From Phytohabitans sp037414955 (GTDB taxonomy: Bacteria > Actinomycetota > Actinomycetes > Mycobacteriales > Micromonosporaceae), in assembly GCA_037414955.1 (NCBI GenBank), contig JBBEWH010000179.1, positions 1 to 64,000 on the forward strand: a stretch of DNA of 64,000 nucleotides, given 5' to 3'. Under the pieces are notes generated by a model. It saw only the letters and a list, made by a program, of their open reading frames with translations. It had not been told where the DNA came from and ran no database searches. Positions 43,005-52,677 of this stretch are shown in pieces. Made by a program: the position numbers and the translations under genes. The first letter of the stretch is position 1; the number at the start of each line of letters is the position of its first letter.

Positions 43005-43877
43005 CTAATAACCCCCGCCGTACCCTCGCTGTATGGTGCTGGCCGCGCCACTGCTGGTCGGTGTCCTCGTCACCAGACGAGCCGCTCCGGCGCGGTCAGT
43101 GGGTGTCTGGTCTGGGGATATGGATGCCCGCGGCGCGGAGCTTGGCCTCGACGAGCGCGACCCCCGGGCCGTGGCCGATCCCTGCTGTTCGCCGTGGTGG
43201 GCGATCAGATGGTACCGGGCCGCGGCGTCGGTGCGGGCTTGCAGGCCGGTCACGATCTTCAGGTGTGCGGGGTTGGCGAGGAGGTGGTCGGCCATGACGG
43301 TGGCGAGTTCGGCCAGGCGCGGGTCGTCCGGCTCCCATGTCGCGGCTTCGATTGCGCGCTTGCTCAACGCGACGAAGCGAGGGTCGTCGAGGGCGTGCTC
43401 GACATGGGTGAGGTAGTCGTCGAAGCCCTCGGGGACCAGGGCCCTGGCCAGCACCCAGCCCTCCCTGGCGGCCGCCACCTCGTCCGCGGGGAAGCCGAGG
43501 CCGGACATCCGCTCCAGCAGCGCCGCAGCGCGGTCGGGCAGCAGTGCCCGGTCTCCGTCGGCGAGCCGGTGCAGCATGTCACGGCGCGCGATCAGCTCCT
43601 CGATCCGTTCGGTGAGCTGCCGCTCGACGTCGGCGAGCGCGGCGGCGAACTGGACGGGGTCGGCGTCGAGCAGGGGCCCGGTCTCGGCCAGCGGCACCCC
43701 GGCGGCGGCCAGCGTCCGGACCTGCACCAGCCGCAACAGCTCGGCCGATCCGTACCTGCGGTAGCCGGAACTGTCGCGTTCCGGCTCCTTCACCAGGCCG
43801 AGCTTGTGGTAGTGGCGCACCGTCTTCACGGTGACGCCGACGAATGCCGCCGCCTGCCCGATCGTGACCCCGTTCAT
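43005..43877 (-). CDS. MerR-family regulator, frameshifted near the C-terminus
   Basis: From ATG 43877. The N-terminal winged helix is MNGVTIGQAAAFVGVTVKTV, then RHYHKLGLVKEPERDSSGYR, followed by the dimer helix AAALADVERQLTERIEELIA and a TipA-like C-terminal region. At about 43185 the frame runs off: it continues GSATARGSRSSRPSS, whereas the other frame gives GIGHGPGVALVEAKLRAAGI and IPRPDTH, ending at 43096. One missing G in the run after GAACAGCAGG explains this. The intact form would end at 43096 and have 261 residues. It lies 113 bases beyond the start of nothing else; its neighbour on the same strand is the serine hydrolase upstream, which it may control. Confidence 0.8.
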   Translation of the reverse strand: MNGVTIGQAAAFVGVTVKTVRHYHKLGLVKEPERDSSGYRRYGSAELLRLVQVRTLAAAGVPLAETGPLLDADPVQFAAALADVERQLTERIEELIARRDMLHRLADGDRALLPDRAAALLERMSGLGFPADEVAAAREGWVLARALVPEGFDDYLTHVEHALDDPRFVALSKRAIEAATWEPDDPRLAELATVMADHLLANPAHLKIVTGLQARTDAAARYHLIAHHGEQQGSATARGSRSSRPSSAPRASISPDQTPTDRAGAARLVTRTPTSSGAASTIQRGYGGGY

Positions 43878-43990
43878 CGGCAACATCCTGCCTTGTACTC
43901 GAGTTCGGCGACCAGGCAGACCACAGCTCACGTTCTACTTACCGCACGACCGGAAGGGCTCGCCTCGCCAGGCGTACGGGGCACAGGTGT

Positions 43991-45220
43991 TCAGTGCGCC
44001 GGCCGAGCCGGATCGGCCTGCTCGCCGCAGAACACTTCGCTGACGAGCCTTTGCTGGGCGTTCTGAAACGCTGCCGCGATGGACATGTCGGCGTCGTCCA
44101 CCCAGTTCAGTACGGCGGTCAGGGTCTTGCCGCCGTCGGGCGTGCTGTACATCAGCGACGCGGAGCCGACGTTGCCACCGTTGTGGGTGATGACGGTGCC
44201 ACCGCACTCCGTTTTCCGGACGAACACTCCCAGCCCGTAGTCCATGTTCGGGATGCCCGTGGCGCGCGGGGTGCACATCTCGGCCAGCAGCGGGGCCGGC
44301 AGGAGCCTGCCGCCTACCAACGCGGAGATGAACGTGGCCAGGTCCTGGCTGGTCGAGATCATGTCACCGCCGGTGGAGACCCAGGAGGGGTTGTAGCGGG
44401 TGATGTCGATCGTCGTGTGCCGGCCGGCTTCCTCGTAGCGGTAGTAGATGTGGGCGTGCGGCTCAGGGATCTCCGGCGAGGCGTCCGGCACCACCGTGCC
44501 CGACAGCCCGAGCGGCCCCAGGATCCGCTCCTGCATCTCCTCGGCCAGCGACCGGCCGGTGACCTTCTCGATCAGCAGCCGGGCCAGCACGTAGTTGGTG
44601 TTGGCATAGCTCCAGCCCGTCCCCGGCTCGAACCGAGCCGGCTTGGACAGCGCCAGACGGACCAGTTCCTCGGGCCGGTAGGTGTGGAACCGGTTGTCCA
44701 CCCACTCCTTGCCCGTGCTGCTGTAGGGCACGGGGACCCCGTGCATGATCGACCCGTCGTCGTAGACCTCGCCGGTGAAGTTGAACAGCCCGCTGGTGTG
44801 CTGCAACAGCATCCGCACCGTGATCCGCCGGTCCAGCCCGAACGCGGGCAGGTAGTCGGCCGCCGGGGTGTCCAGCTCGAGCTTGCCCTCGGCCACCAGT
44901 TGCAGCACCAGGGTCGCGGTGAAGGTCTTGGTGTTGCTGCCGATCCGGGCATGCCCGTTGACCGGCGGCTTAGCGGTCCCGCCCAACTCGGCCACCCCGG
45001 CGCTGCCGGCCCACTCGCCCCGCTCATCGCGCACACGCAGCGAAACTCCGAGGAAACCGGACTCGACGAGCTCCTCGATCGCCTTCTGTAGCTCCGGGCG
45101 ATCCTGCCCGGCTGCCGACACGGCCCCGCTGTCCGCAACGGCCACCCCAGCGGCGTCGACGACGCCGGACGCGGCAATCCGCAGGGTGCTCTTGTCCTGA
45201 TCAGAAAGATTGATCGTCAT
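43991..45220 (-). CDS. Serine hydrolase, D-alanyl-D-alanine carboxypeptidase/esterase type
   Basis: A 409-residue S12-family protein. SxxK is SNTK in ARIGSNTKTFTATLVLQLV, YxN is in GWSYANTNYVLARLL, and the third motif HxG is in VITHNGGNVGSASLMY. ITVRMLLQHTSGLFNF is another family mark. I see no signal peptide: the N-terminus MTINLSDQDKSTLRIAAS is polar, so either a start was missed or the enzyme is cytoplasmic. Substrates of the family are D-Ala-D-Ala peptides, beta-lactams and esters. A perfect TTGACC/GGTCAA palindrome lies 65 bases before the start, a plausible site for the MerR regulator encoded just downstream. Confidence 0.87.
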   Translation of the reverse strand: MTINLSDQDKSTLRIAASGVVDAAGVAVADSGAVSAAGQDRPELQKAIEELVESGFLGVSLRVRDERGEWAGSAGVAELGGTAKPPVNGHARIGSNTKTFTATLVLQLVAEGKLELDTPAADYLPAFGLDRRITVRMLLQHTSGLFNFTGEVYDDGSIMHGVPVPYSSTGKEWVDNRFHTYRPEELVRLALSKPARFEPGTGWSYANTNYVLARLLIEKVTGRSLAEEMQERILGPLGLSGTVVPDASPEIPEPHAHIYYRYEEAGRHTTIDITRYNPSWVSTGGDMISTSQDLATFISALVGGRLLPAPLLAEMCTPRATGIPNMDYGLGVFVRKTECGGTVITHNGGNVGSASLMYSTPDGGKTLTAVLNWVDDADMSIAAAFQNAQQRLVSEVFCGEQADPARPAH

Positions 45221-45284
45221 GGTGGTTGCCCTTCGAAGTTGTTATGCCTGGGTCGGCGTCGCGCCGCTGCGCCGAGGTTCCACC

Positions 45285-45299
45285 TTGACCCAAGGTCAA
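45285..45299. promoter_or_regulatory. Inverted repeat TTGACC-CAA-GGTCAA
   Basis: Perfect 6-bp arms with a 3-base spacer, 65 bases before the start of the serine hydrolase gene. TTGACC on the minus strand may also serve as the -35. MerR regulators bind such inverted repeats between -35 and -10; binding by the neighbour is inference. Confidence 0.5.
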
Positions 45300-45523
45300 C
45301 CTCAACCATGACCTAGCTCACATCTACATTGGGCCTTTGAGACAGCTTCGGGAGCCGGGACGGCGTCCCCGCAAGCCCAACCACGCGAGACCACGTGATC
45401 TCCACAGGTGGCGCTCGAACTCAGCGACATTGATCATGCGCGGATAGCGAGCACGGCGCTGATACCCACCAACATTCGGCGCTGATACTCACCGGCGACA
45501 TCAACCAGGACGGGATGCCCTCC

Positions 45524-45676
45524 ATGACCACGGTTCTGCTCATCCACGGCGGACTCTGGGAAGACATGAACACCGAACGCTTCTGGCACCAGCCAGGCAT
45601 CGTCGCCGGACTGCAGCGCCACGGCATCCACGTGTTCTCTCCCGACCGCCTCTGTCGAGCGTGGTCGCGGCGGTGA
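45524..45676 (+). pseudogene. N-terminal stub of an alpha/beta hydrolase
   Basis: From ATG 45524 (or 45515): MTTVLLIHGGLWEDMNTERF, then WHQPGIVAGLQRHGIHVFSP, then stop at 45674-45676. LLIHGG is the first strand and oxyanion loop of an AB hydrolase; the nucleophile and the rest are missing. Upstream, GGCGCTGATACYCACC occurs twice (45455-45470 and 45478-45493), perhaps a former operator. Confidence 0.6.
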
Positions 45677-45786
45677 GGGCTGTGTTGGTGCCGATGGCCC
45701 GCACCGGGAGCAGCGGTGCGTGGCTGGAGGCGGTCAGGCGCACCAGCGCCCGGGCGACGCGGGTCGCCGCCAACTCCCGGATCACG

Positions 45787-47355
45787 TCATGGGTTCCAGG
45801 TCCAGATGGTGCCGTCCCAGTGGCCTGACACGACGACGGTGCCGCCGTTGATCGTGCTGATCGCGATGGATTCGGCGGCTGTCGAAGGGCCAGTGAGACC
45901 GCTGCTGTACGGGGCGCCGGTGACCAGGTCCCAGATCCTGATGGTGCTGTCGTCGTTGCCGGAGATGGCAACGGTCCTGTCGTCGATGGTGCCGATGGCC
46001 ACGGTCTTGACCGCGTTGCGGATCCGGCCGAGCGTAGTGCCGGACGGCTTGGACAGGGTCAGGTCCCAGGCCCGCACCTCGCCGTCTTCGCTGCCGGACA
46101 CCGCCAGGGTCTTGCCGTGTACCGTGCCGATCGCGACGGTCCCGACGATGTCGGCGTGCATGCCAAGCAGCCGGACGCCCCGGCGGCTGTCCAGGTCCCA
46201 GAGACGGACGGTGCCATCCGCGCCGCCCGAAACGGCGATCGTGACGCCGTTGAGGGCACCGGCGGCGATGCTCTTGACCTCGGTGTCGAGGGGCGTGCCT
46301 ACGACTTTGCCGGTGCGGCGCGGGGCGGCGGGGTCCCACAGCCGTACCGTGCGGTCGTCGGCGGCGGACACGGCGACCGTCCGGCCGCCGATGCTGGCAA
46401 GCGCCACACTGTTGACGCCGGCGCCGAGCCGGCCGCCCAGGCGGACGCTGGTCGGCGGGTTGGCGGTGAGGTCCCAGGCCCGTAGCGTGCCGTCGACGCT
46501 GGCTGACACCGCGAGGGGACCGCGCAGCCCGATGGAGTACACGGGCTTGTCGTGACCGGCGAGCGGGCCGCTACGCGCCTGGCCTGCTGCGAGGTCCCAC
46601 AGCTGCACGGTGCCATCGCCCCGGCCGACGATCGCGACGGGTACGCCCTTGAGCACGCCGATCGCGACGGCCCAGACCGGGTCGTCCAAGGCGATCTGTG
46701 GGCTGAGAAGCCTGCCCACGGAGCTGTACCCGTCAGCCGGACCGCCCGTCACGGGGTTGGACCGGCGCAACCAGCGCGGCACCACGACGCTCCCGGCGGC
46801 CACGACCAGTGCGGCGGGCGTGGCCATGATGACCCGTCTTCTGGTGAGGATGGGCTTTCGCCGCCGCGCCCGGTCATCCGCCGGATCCGAGTCGCGCGGC
46901 GGATCGACGGCAGGCGGTTTCGGGAGGGAAACCGTGAGCCTGGGTGCGGGAACAGTGCGGGGCGGGGCACGGTGCGGGCTGCGGTCGAGTCGCTCGCGGA
47001 GCTCGCGGTATGCCTCGTCCCAGAAGTGGCGGTCGCCAAGATCAGGCGGCAGCGAAATGTTCTTGGCCGCCGCTACGCGTAAACAGGTGTCGACGAAAAC
47101 CTCGAAATTCGCCAACTCCGGTCGAACCGGGCGCTGCTGGCTCATCATTCCTGCGATCGTGGCGCGCTTGAGCCGGATTGTGCCTTCTCCGCGGCGGCGC
47201 GGCGTCCGCTCACTTTCGATCTCGAGCTGTCGCACGGAAAGACCGGTGGCTTGCCGCAACGCTTGCAATCGACGGGCGAAATCCACACGCGGGTCCACCG
47301 TCTCGTCCACGTGTCCCCCTGGGCTCTCTGGAGGGTGTCCGGCGTCGCCGGACAC
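45787..47355 (-). CDS. Membrane-anchored HTH / WD40 beta-propeller protein
   Basis: A 522-residue, three-part protein. Residues 24-100 form an XRE-like helical region (DFARRLQALRQATGLSVRQL, with TIRLKRATIAGMMSQQRPVR), then a proline-rich linker, a basic stretch RARRRKPILTRRR and one membrane segment (VIMATPAALVVAAGSVVVP, about 176-194). The outer part carries seven WD40 repeats, each with a DGTVRLWDL-like end. The topology puts the HTH-like part in the cytoplasm and the propeller outside. The start could be GTG 47355 or GTG 47310. No kinase or effector domain is seen. It is divergent from a membrane protein gene 165 bases away. A sensor role is inference. Confidence 0.85.
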   Translation of the reverse strand: MSGDAGHPPESPGGHVDETVDPRVDFARRLQALRQATGLSVRQLEIESERTPRRRGEGTIRLKRATIAGMMSQQRPVRPELANFEVFVDTCLRVAAAKNISLPPDLGDRHFWDEAYRELRERLDRSPHRAPPRTVPAPRLTVSLPKPPAVDPPRDSDPADDRARRRKPILTRRRVIMATPAALVVAAGSVVVPRWLRRSNPVTGGPADGYSSVGRLLSPQIALDDPVWAVAIGVLKGVPVAIVGRGDGTVQLWDLAAGQARSGPLAGHDKPVYSIGLRGPLAVSASVDGTLRAWDLTANPPTSVRLGGRLGAGVNSVALASIGGRTVAVSAADDRTVRLWDPAAPRRTGKVVGTPLDTEVKSIAAGALNGVTIAVSGGADGTVRLWDLDSRRGVRLLGMHADIVGTVAIGTVHGKTLAVSGSEDGEVRAWDLTLSKPSGTTLGRIRNAVKTVAIGTIDDRTVAISGNDDSTIRIWDLVTGAPYSSGLTGPSTAAESIAISTINGGTVVVSGHWDGTIWTWNP

Positions 47356-47520
47356 CTACGGCGCCTCAAATATACGGCCGCTGGCCAGGGAATTGTGCGC
47401 GGGAGGGAAGGGATGTGTCCGGACCTCTTGCCGGACACCGCCGTCGATTGGCACCGTTCGTTCATGGCCCCGAGTGGAATGGGTGGCGGATGGGAAGCCA
47501 AAGATTCTGGGTGCGTCGCC

Positions 47521-48204
47521 ATGACTAACGTCGACACGCCTGGGCCTGCGGTTAGGGAACCGATCCCACCCACTGAGCTGGTTGCGCGAATTGAAGCTGC
47601 GTTTCGGGACGTCTACCTCACCCTCATCAGCATCATCCAGGGCGTCGCCTTCGGCTTCCTCGCGACCAGCGCGTTCGCCGACCCCTTGCCCGACCTTGGC
47701 CAGTCGATCGCATATATCGCCTGCCTGCTCGCGATAATCGTCGTGTGGCAGGAGTACATGGTGGGGTCCACGGCGTTTATCTGGACGCCGACGCTGCTGG
47801 ACTCATTCGTTCCGTTCGGGGTTGGCCTCGTCGAGTTCCTACTTATCGCTAGCGCACGGAGAACCACCGGCGCTTTCCTTGCTTGTCTCGTACTCTTCTT
47901 CGCCGCGGGCGTCGTCGGCTACGGCAACTGGCTATTTCACGCCCGGCGCGGCGGCGACCTCAACACGCGGACCTCCTATCCGATACTCGGACGCTATGTC
48001 AGGTTCGGTACGACAGTCTGTGCGCTGGACCTGCTTGCCGCGATCGGTCTTCTTGGGCTACATCACAGGGGCACCGGTCTCAGTGACGTCGCCTTTGCAT
48101 CAGCCGCATTGGTTCTCATGCTGCCTCTATCACTGCATTCGATCGCCAATTGGAGTATTCCATTGCGCCGAATCAACGACCGGCCGCCCACCGCGCGACC
48201 GTGA
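47521..48204 (+). CDS. Multi-pass membrane protein of unknown function
   Basis: ATG 47521 gives 227 residues. About six membrane segments: residues 40-58, 63-82, 92-110, 116-136, 160-178 and 185-205. The polar N-terminus (DTPGPAVREPIPPTELVARI) is cytoplasmic. No catalytic motif stands out and I do not recognise the family. It is divergent from the HTH-WD40 protein and 59 bases before the metalloprotease gene on the same strand, so it may be expressed with the protease. Confidence 0.7.
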   Translation: MTNVDTPGPAVREPIPPTELVARIEAAFRDVYLTLISIIQGVAFGFLATSAFADPLPDLGQSIAYIACLLAIIVVWQEYMVGSTAFIWTPTLLDSFVPFGVGLVEFLLIASARRTTGAFLACLVLFFAAGVVGYGNWLFHARRGGDLNTRTSYPILGRYVRFGTTVCALDLLAAIGLLGLHHRGTGLSDVAFASAALVLMLPLSLHSIANWSIPLRRINDRPPTARP

Positions 48205-48263
48205 CCTGGCATTTGACTATGCGTGGCGGCCTTTCGCCCCTGCCGCGCCAGGAAGGAGCACGT

Positions 48264-51137
48264 ATGGCAAGTCGAACACGCCGGTTGATGTCGACCCTCA
48301 CGGTGGCGGTGCTCGGTACCGGCCTGACTCTGCTCAACGCATCGGCAGCACATGCGGTGTTGATGGTCCGAGTAACGGTCACGATCCATCACATCTGGGA
48401 GGTCCAGTGCGACGACAACAACAGCGCATTGGGAGATGCCTGCGGCAACGACTACTTCACAAAAGTATTCTTTCCCGACGGCGAACGGGCTTCCCCCCGC
48501 GCGCCCGATGACCTGCACGAGGTCGAGCCCAACTGGCAACTATCCGGATCGGTCGAACGCGACGCCGGACCGATCGGGGTACGGATCCAACTTTGGGACT
48601 TCGACAGCACCAGCGGCGAGGACCAGATCGACATCGCCGCGGGTGACGACAACCTGGACCTGACCATCGACCCGCGTTCCGGTGACTTCTCCGGGGAGAT
48701 CCCCACACCGAACGTCGGGTACGCCACCGGCACCGGCGAGGACTCGGCGGCGATCTATTTCTCTGTGACCCTCGGCGACAAGGTCGACTACGACGGTGAC
48801 GGGATCCATGACGGCATCGAACGGTCGGGGATCGTGACCGACCGGCTCGGCACCATCCCGCCGCACGGCCTGCTGCGCGCCCTGACCGCGAACGATAGCC
48901 CTTCGCCGGTGGCCGCCAACCCGTGCCGCCCCACCGTGCTTGTCGAGGTCGACTTCATGATCGGCCCGGACGGTCCCGATCCGGACACCCTGCCCGACCA
49001 CACTCACCGGCCGAGGTCAGACGCGGTGCGGGAGTTGGTCGACGCGTTCAACGCCGGCGATGTGTTCAGCCGACCAGAGTGCCCGTACCTGAACATGGAC
49101 CGCAGCGGCGGGGTACAGCTGGTGATGGTCATCGACGAGGGCCTGCCCGAGACCGACCGGCTCAACTGGGCCTCCGGGCCCGGCGGTGTAACCGGCCAGT
49201 CGATCCGTGCGGCACATCTCAACCCGGCCCTCCGCCCCTACTATCACTACTCGCTGTGGAACCACCGCCAACCTGACGTGCCGTCCAGCCCAGGCGGACC
49301 GCTCGTGCCCAATACCTCCTCCGGCTCGTGTTGTTCCGACAGCGGCAAGGACGTCATGGTCAGCCTCGGCGGCTGGACCAATGACGTCGGCAGCACGCGT
49401 GAGCAGGCCGGTACCTTCGCCCACGAGCTGGGACACGCGCTCGGTCTCGGCCACGGCGGCGGCGACAGGATCAACTGCAAACCCAACTACCACTCGATCA
49501 TGAACTACGTGTACCAGTTCACCGGCATCCCCGACTCGCGGCTGCCCGCGCCTACAGCGGATCTCAACGGGGACTCCATAGTGGACGCGCGGGATAAGTT
49601 CCGGCTGGACTACTCCCGGGCCCTGCTACCCGAGCTGGACGAGGATCGGTTGCACGAGAACGTGGGCATCGCCGCCGGCCCTGACCTCTTCTTCTGGGAC
49701 GGCGACGGAGCCGCACCCTGGCGGGAGAGCGCCGGCAACGCCGCAGTCGACTGGGACCGCGACGACCCGACCAACGGATCCAATCCGATTGACCCGCTAC
49801 CCATCGCCGCCGACATCAACTGGATGAACATCGGCAACGCGAACGACCCCGCCGACGAGGGCTGCGCCCGTGCCACTCCACCGCCAGGCAGTCTGGGAGT
49901 GGCCGAGCACAAGGGGTATGACGACTGGGAGCACCTCGTCTACAAAGGACCGCTGTCCACACCGGCCATGGGCGTCCCTTCGGGTCGCGAGCTGACAAAG
50001 CCCACCGCCGACTTCATCCGCTCGGCCATACGCGACGCGCAGAGCAGCGCCGACGTGGTGGTCACCCTCGCCAGCTCTGCCGACCCGGTCACGGCCGGCG
50101 CCCAATTCAGGTACACGCTTCGGGCCGTGAACCATGACGCGCTCAACACCGCGTATGCCACCCGGCTCACGCAAACCCTGCCGGTGGGCGTCAGCTTCGT
50201 GTCCGCGTCCGGCGGATGCACCATCGCCTCCGCCAGCGTCACCTGCCTCGGCGGTGACCTCTCGCCGGGTTCATCGACGACGGCCACGATCACCGTGAGG
50301 GTCCCGGCCGACCTCGTCGCCACCGGCACCTCCACCCTCCGGTCCACGGCACAGGTCAGCCACGACGGCCCCGACCCGGGTACCGCCAACAACACCGCCA
50401 CCACGACCACCCAGGTCGTCGAGATCGCCGACCTGTCCCTCACCAAGACCGCCGACCGGACCTCAGCCACCGCCAACGACCCCGTCCAATACACCATCAC
50501 CGTGACCAACACCGGACCGTCGTACGCCAGCAAGCTACGTGTCAGCGACGAGCTGCCCGAGACGGCTGAGGCGAGCCTCGATGCCGCTACCGCGGACCAC
50601 GACGGCACTTGCGTCCTCGACGCGTCCGGCGACCTCGCCTGCAGCTGGCCCGACTCGCTACCAGTCGGCCAGTCACGGCAGGTACGCGTGAGCGTCCGCG
50701 TCACCGACGACGGAGTACAGGACCACATCAGCGATAGGGCTCACACCTCATTCGCGGGCACCGACCCCGTACCCGCCAACGACAGCGCCTCGCAGACGAC
50801 GGCCATCGTCAAGGTACCCACCACCATCGCCGCGACCCCCGTCGTGGCACACATCCTGCCCGGATCGCAGGTGTACATTCCGGAACTGTCCGCCCGCCTC
50901 ATCCGCGGTGACGACGGCCGACCCGTCGCCAACCGGATCATCACCTTCACCACCATCGGTCTCCTCGGCGGCCAAACCCTTTGCGCCGCCCGCACCGACA
51001 CCAACGGAGTCGCCAAGTGCGGCAACCTGGTCACCTCACTCGCCGCGGTAGTCTCCCTCGGCTACCGCGCATCGTCTACAGAGGACGGACGCTACCTCGC
51101 TACCACCAATACCGGATCCCTCGTCTTGATCGGATGA
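48264..51137 (+). CDS. Secreted metzincin-like metalloprotease with DUF11 repeats
   Basis: ATG 48264 follows GGAAGGA and gives 957 residues. A Sec signal (residues 1-31, LTVAVLGTGLTLLNASAAHA) starts it. The zinc site HELGHALGLGH (387-397) is the extended HExxHxxGxxH of metzincins, and IMNYVYQF follows as the Met-turn. DYDGDGIHDGIERSG and LNGDSIVDARDKFRLD are calcium-binding-like loops. Two DUF11 domains follow (about 596-715 and 723-845; the second starts ADLSLTKTADRTSATANDPV), then an Ig-like domain (VPTTIAATPVV onwards) to the end. No membrane or sortase anchor is visible, so the enzyme is released. Target unknown. Confidence 0.88.
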   Translation: MASRTRRLMSTLTVAVLGTGLTLLNASAAHAVLMVRVTVTIHHIWEVQCDDNNSALGDACGNDYFTKVFFPDGERASPRAPDDLHEVEPNWQLSGSVERDAGPIGVRIQLWDFDSTSGEDQIDIAAGDDNLDLTIDPRSGDFSGEIPTPNVGYATGTGEDSAAIYFSVTLGDKVDYDGDGIHDGIERSGIVTDRLGTIPPHGLLRALTANDSPSPVAANPCRPTVLVEVDFMIGPDGPDPDTLPDHTHRPRSDAVRELVDAFNAGDVFSRPECPYLNMDRSGGVQLVMVIDEGLPETDRLNWASGPGGVTGQSIRAAHLNPALRPYYHYSLWNHRQPDVPSSPGGPLVPNTSSGSCCSDSGKDVMVSLGGWTNDVGSTREQAGTFAHELGHALGLGHGGGDRINCKPNYHSIMNYVYQFTGIPDSRLPAPTADLNGDSIVDARDKFRLDYSRALLPELDEDRLHENVGIAAGPDLFFWDGDGAAPWRESAGNAAVDWDRDDPTNGSNPIDPLPIAADINWMNIGNANDPADEGCARATPPPGSLGVAEHKGYDDWEHLVYKGPLSTPAMGVPSGRELTKPTADFIRSAIRDAQSSADVVVTLASSADPVTAGAQFRYTLRAVNHDALNTAYATRLTQTLPVGVSFVSASGGCTIASASVTCLGGDLSPGSSTTATITVRVPADLVATGTSTLRSTAQVSHDGPDPGTANNTATTTTQVVEIADLSLTKTADRTSATANDPVQYTITVTNTGPSYASKLRVSDELPETAEASLDAATADHDGTCVLDASGDLACSWPDSLPVGQSRQVRVSVRVTDDGVQDHISDRAHTSFAGTDPVPANDSASQTTAIVKVPTTIAATPVVAHILPGSQVYIPELSARLIRGDDGRPVANRIITFTTIGLLGGQTLCAARTDTNGVAKCGNLVTSLAAVVSLGYRASSTEDGRYLATTNTGSLVLIG

Positions 51138-51382
51138 CGAACTGCCGGGGCCACGTGAAACGGTGACCCCGGCAACTCCGGCTCCTCAACCCACTACTCG
51201 TCGTCCATATGTCTCGCGATCCTCACAGGAGGTGTCCGGCGCCGGATCAGAATCGGCGGCCGGCTCGTCGCGGCCGGCTCGGTCGTGACGGCCGCGGTGC
51301 TTCTGCGCGCCGCTCCGGGAACCTGCGTGATCCTGTGTCTGCCAGTGCCGCATGGACCTGGTGGACCGCCGAGTTGTCGGTC

Positions 51383-52378
51383 TCACCAGGCGTATGCCTG
51401 CGGTGCTTCCCCGGGCCCTGGCCAGATTTGGTCGAGTCGCGCCAGAACCTCGTCGTCCAACCGCACGGACAGCGCGCCGAGGTCCGAGCGCAGCTCCTCG
51501 ATCGTCATCGCTCCGACGATGGTGGTGGAGACGACGGGGTTGCGTAGTAGCCAGGCCAGCGCCACGGCCTCCGGTTTCGCGCCCAACTGTCGGCACAGCC
51601 CTTCATACGCTTCGAGCTGGTCGCGGTGTGCCTCGACGCGTTGCCGCACCGAGTCGTCCGAGATACGCCCCTCGGTGGCGGCTTGCAGGGCGCCGGCGAG
51701 CAGACCGGCGTGCAGCGGGCTGTACGGAATCAGACCGACGGCGAGGTGACGCAGCGCGGGGATCAGCTCCTGCTCCACGGCTCGCACGGCCAGGTTGTAG
51801 AGGCTCTGCTCGCAGGCCAGGCCCATGAAGTGACGCGCCGAGGCGGCGCACTGGGCCAGCGCCACGTCCCAGCCGGCGAAGTTGCTGCTGCCCACGTAGG
51901 TGATCTTGCCGTCGTGGACCAGTTGCTCCATCGCCTGCCAGATCTCCTCCCAGGGTGTGGCCCGGTCGACGTGGTGCATCTGGTACAGGTCGATGTGATC
52001 GGTCTCCAGCCGCCGGAGGCTGGCCTCGCACGCGCGCCGGATGTGGTAGGCGGACAGCCGGCGATCGTTCGGTCCGAGTCCCATCGGTTGGTACACCTTG
52101 GTGGCCAGGACGATGTCGTCGCGGCGTCCACTGCGCCGCAACCAGCGGCCGACGGTCTCCTCCGAGATGCCGTATCCCTTGGCCATGTCCGGTGACTGCG
52201 GGCCGCCGTAGACGTCGGCGGTGTCGAAGAAGTTGACGCCCGCGTCGAGGGCGGCGTCCATGACAGCGAAACTGCTGGACTCGTCCGCGAGGTAACCGAA
52301 GTTCATGGTCCCGAGGCCGATCCGGCTCACGAGCAGACCGCAGCGGCCCAGGTGCCCATAGGTCATCTCGCCGCTCAT
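51383..52378 (-). CDS. Aldo/keto reductase (YhdN/voltage-gated channel beta-like type)
   Basis: A 331-residue AKR. The tetrad is aspartate and tyrosine in VNFFDTADVYGGPQSPD, lysine in IVLATKVYQPMG and histidine in LYQMHHVDRATPWEEI. LGTMNFGYLADE and the C-terminal VVSTTIVGAMTIEELRSDLG are family marks. It reduces aldehydes or ketones with NADPH in the cytoplasm; the substrate is not visible. Starts at ATG 52378 or 52366 without a strong ribosome site. It lies just beyond the broken xdhC of the molybdenum enzyme operon on the same strand and may be a later neighbour. Confidence 0.88.
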   Translation of the reverse strand: MSGEMTYGHLGRCGLLVSRIGLGTMNFGYLADESSSFAVMDAALDAGVNFFDTADVYGGPQSPDMAKGYGISEETVGRWLRRSGRRDDIVLATKVYQPMGLGPNDRRLSAYHIRRACEASLRRLETDHIDLYQMHHVDRATPWEEIWQAMEQLVHDGKITYVGSSNFAGWDVALAQCAASARHFMGLACEQSLYNLAVRAVEQELIPALRHLAVGLIPYSPLHAGLLAGALQAATEGRISDDSVRQRVEAHRDQLEAYEGLCRQLGAKPEAVALAWLLRNPVVSTTIVGAMTIEELRSDLGALSVRLDDEVLARLDQIWPGPGEAPQAYAW

Positions 52379-52677
52379 GCTGGGAGCATATGTGCTGTTG
52401 TTTCGGCGAGGGATGCTTTGTCAGGGCACCCCACAGACGAGTAGAGGGGATGTTGTTGGGAGCGTGCGCCCTTATGAGGTAAGCGGCGTGGGCGATCCGA
52501 GGTTGGTCGCGGTGTGATCGGCCCGCCGGTCCTTTCTTGCAAGGCCGTCGGCGGCGACCGCCAGGTGGCGCCCAGGGGCCGGGCACCGGGACCGTCGCGG
52601 CCGACCAGCCGGGCCAGTACGGCCCGCCGGCCGGCGCGGCGGTGCGCGTCGACGAACGACCAGACCTCGTGCAGCAT
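52375..52677 (-). pseudogene. XdhC-like maturation factor, truncated and frameshifted
   Basis: ATG 52677 overlaps the stop of the large subunit gene (TAATG). The frame begins MLHEVWSFVDAHRRAGRRAV, then LARLVGRDGPGARPLGAT, the N-terminal part of XdhC/CoxI proteins that insert sulfurated molybdenum cofactor. Then the frame slips: WRSPPTALQ follows, while adding one base gives MAVAADG as in intact XdhC. After that no XdhC sequence is found, so most of the gene is deleted. The operon may depend on another XdhC in the genome. Confidence 0.65.
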
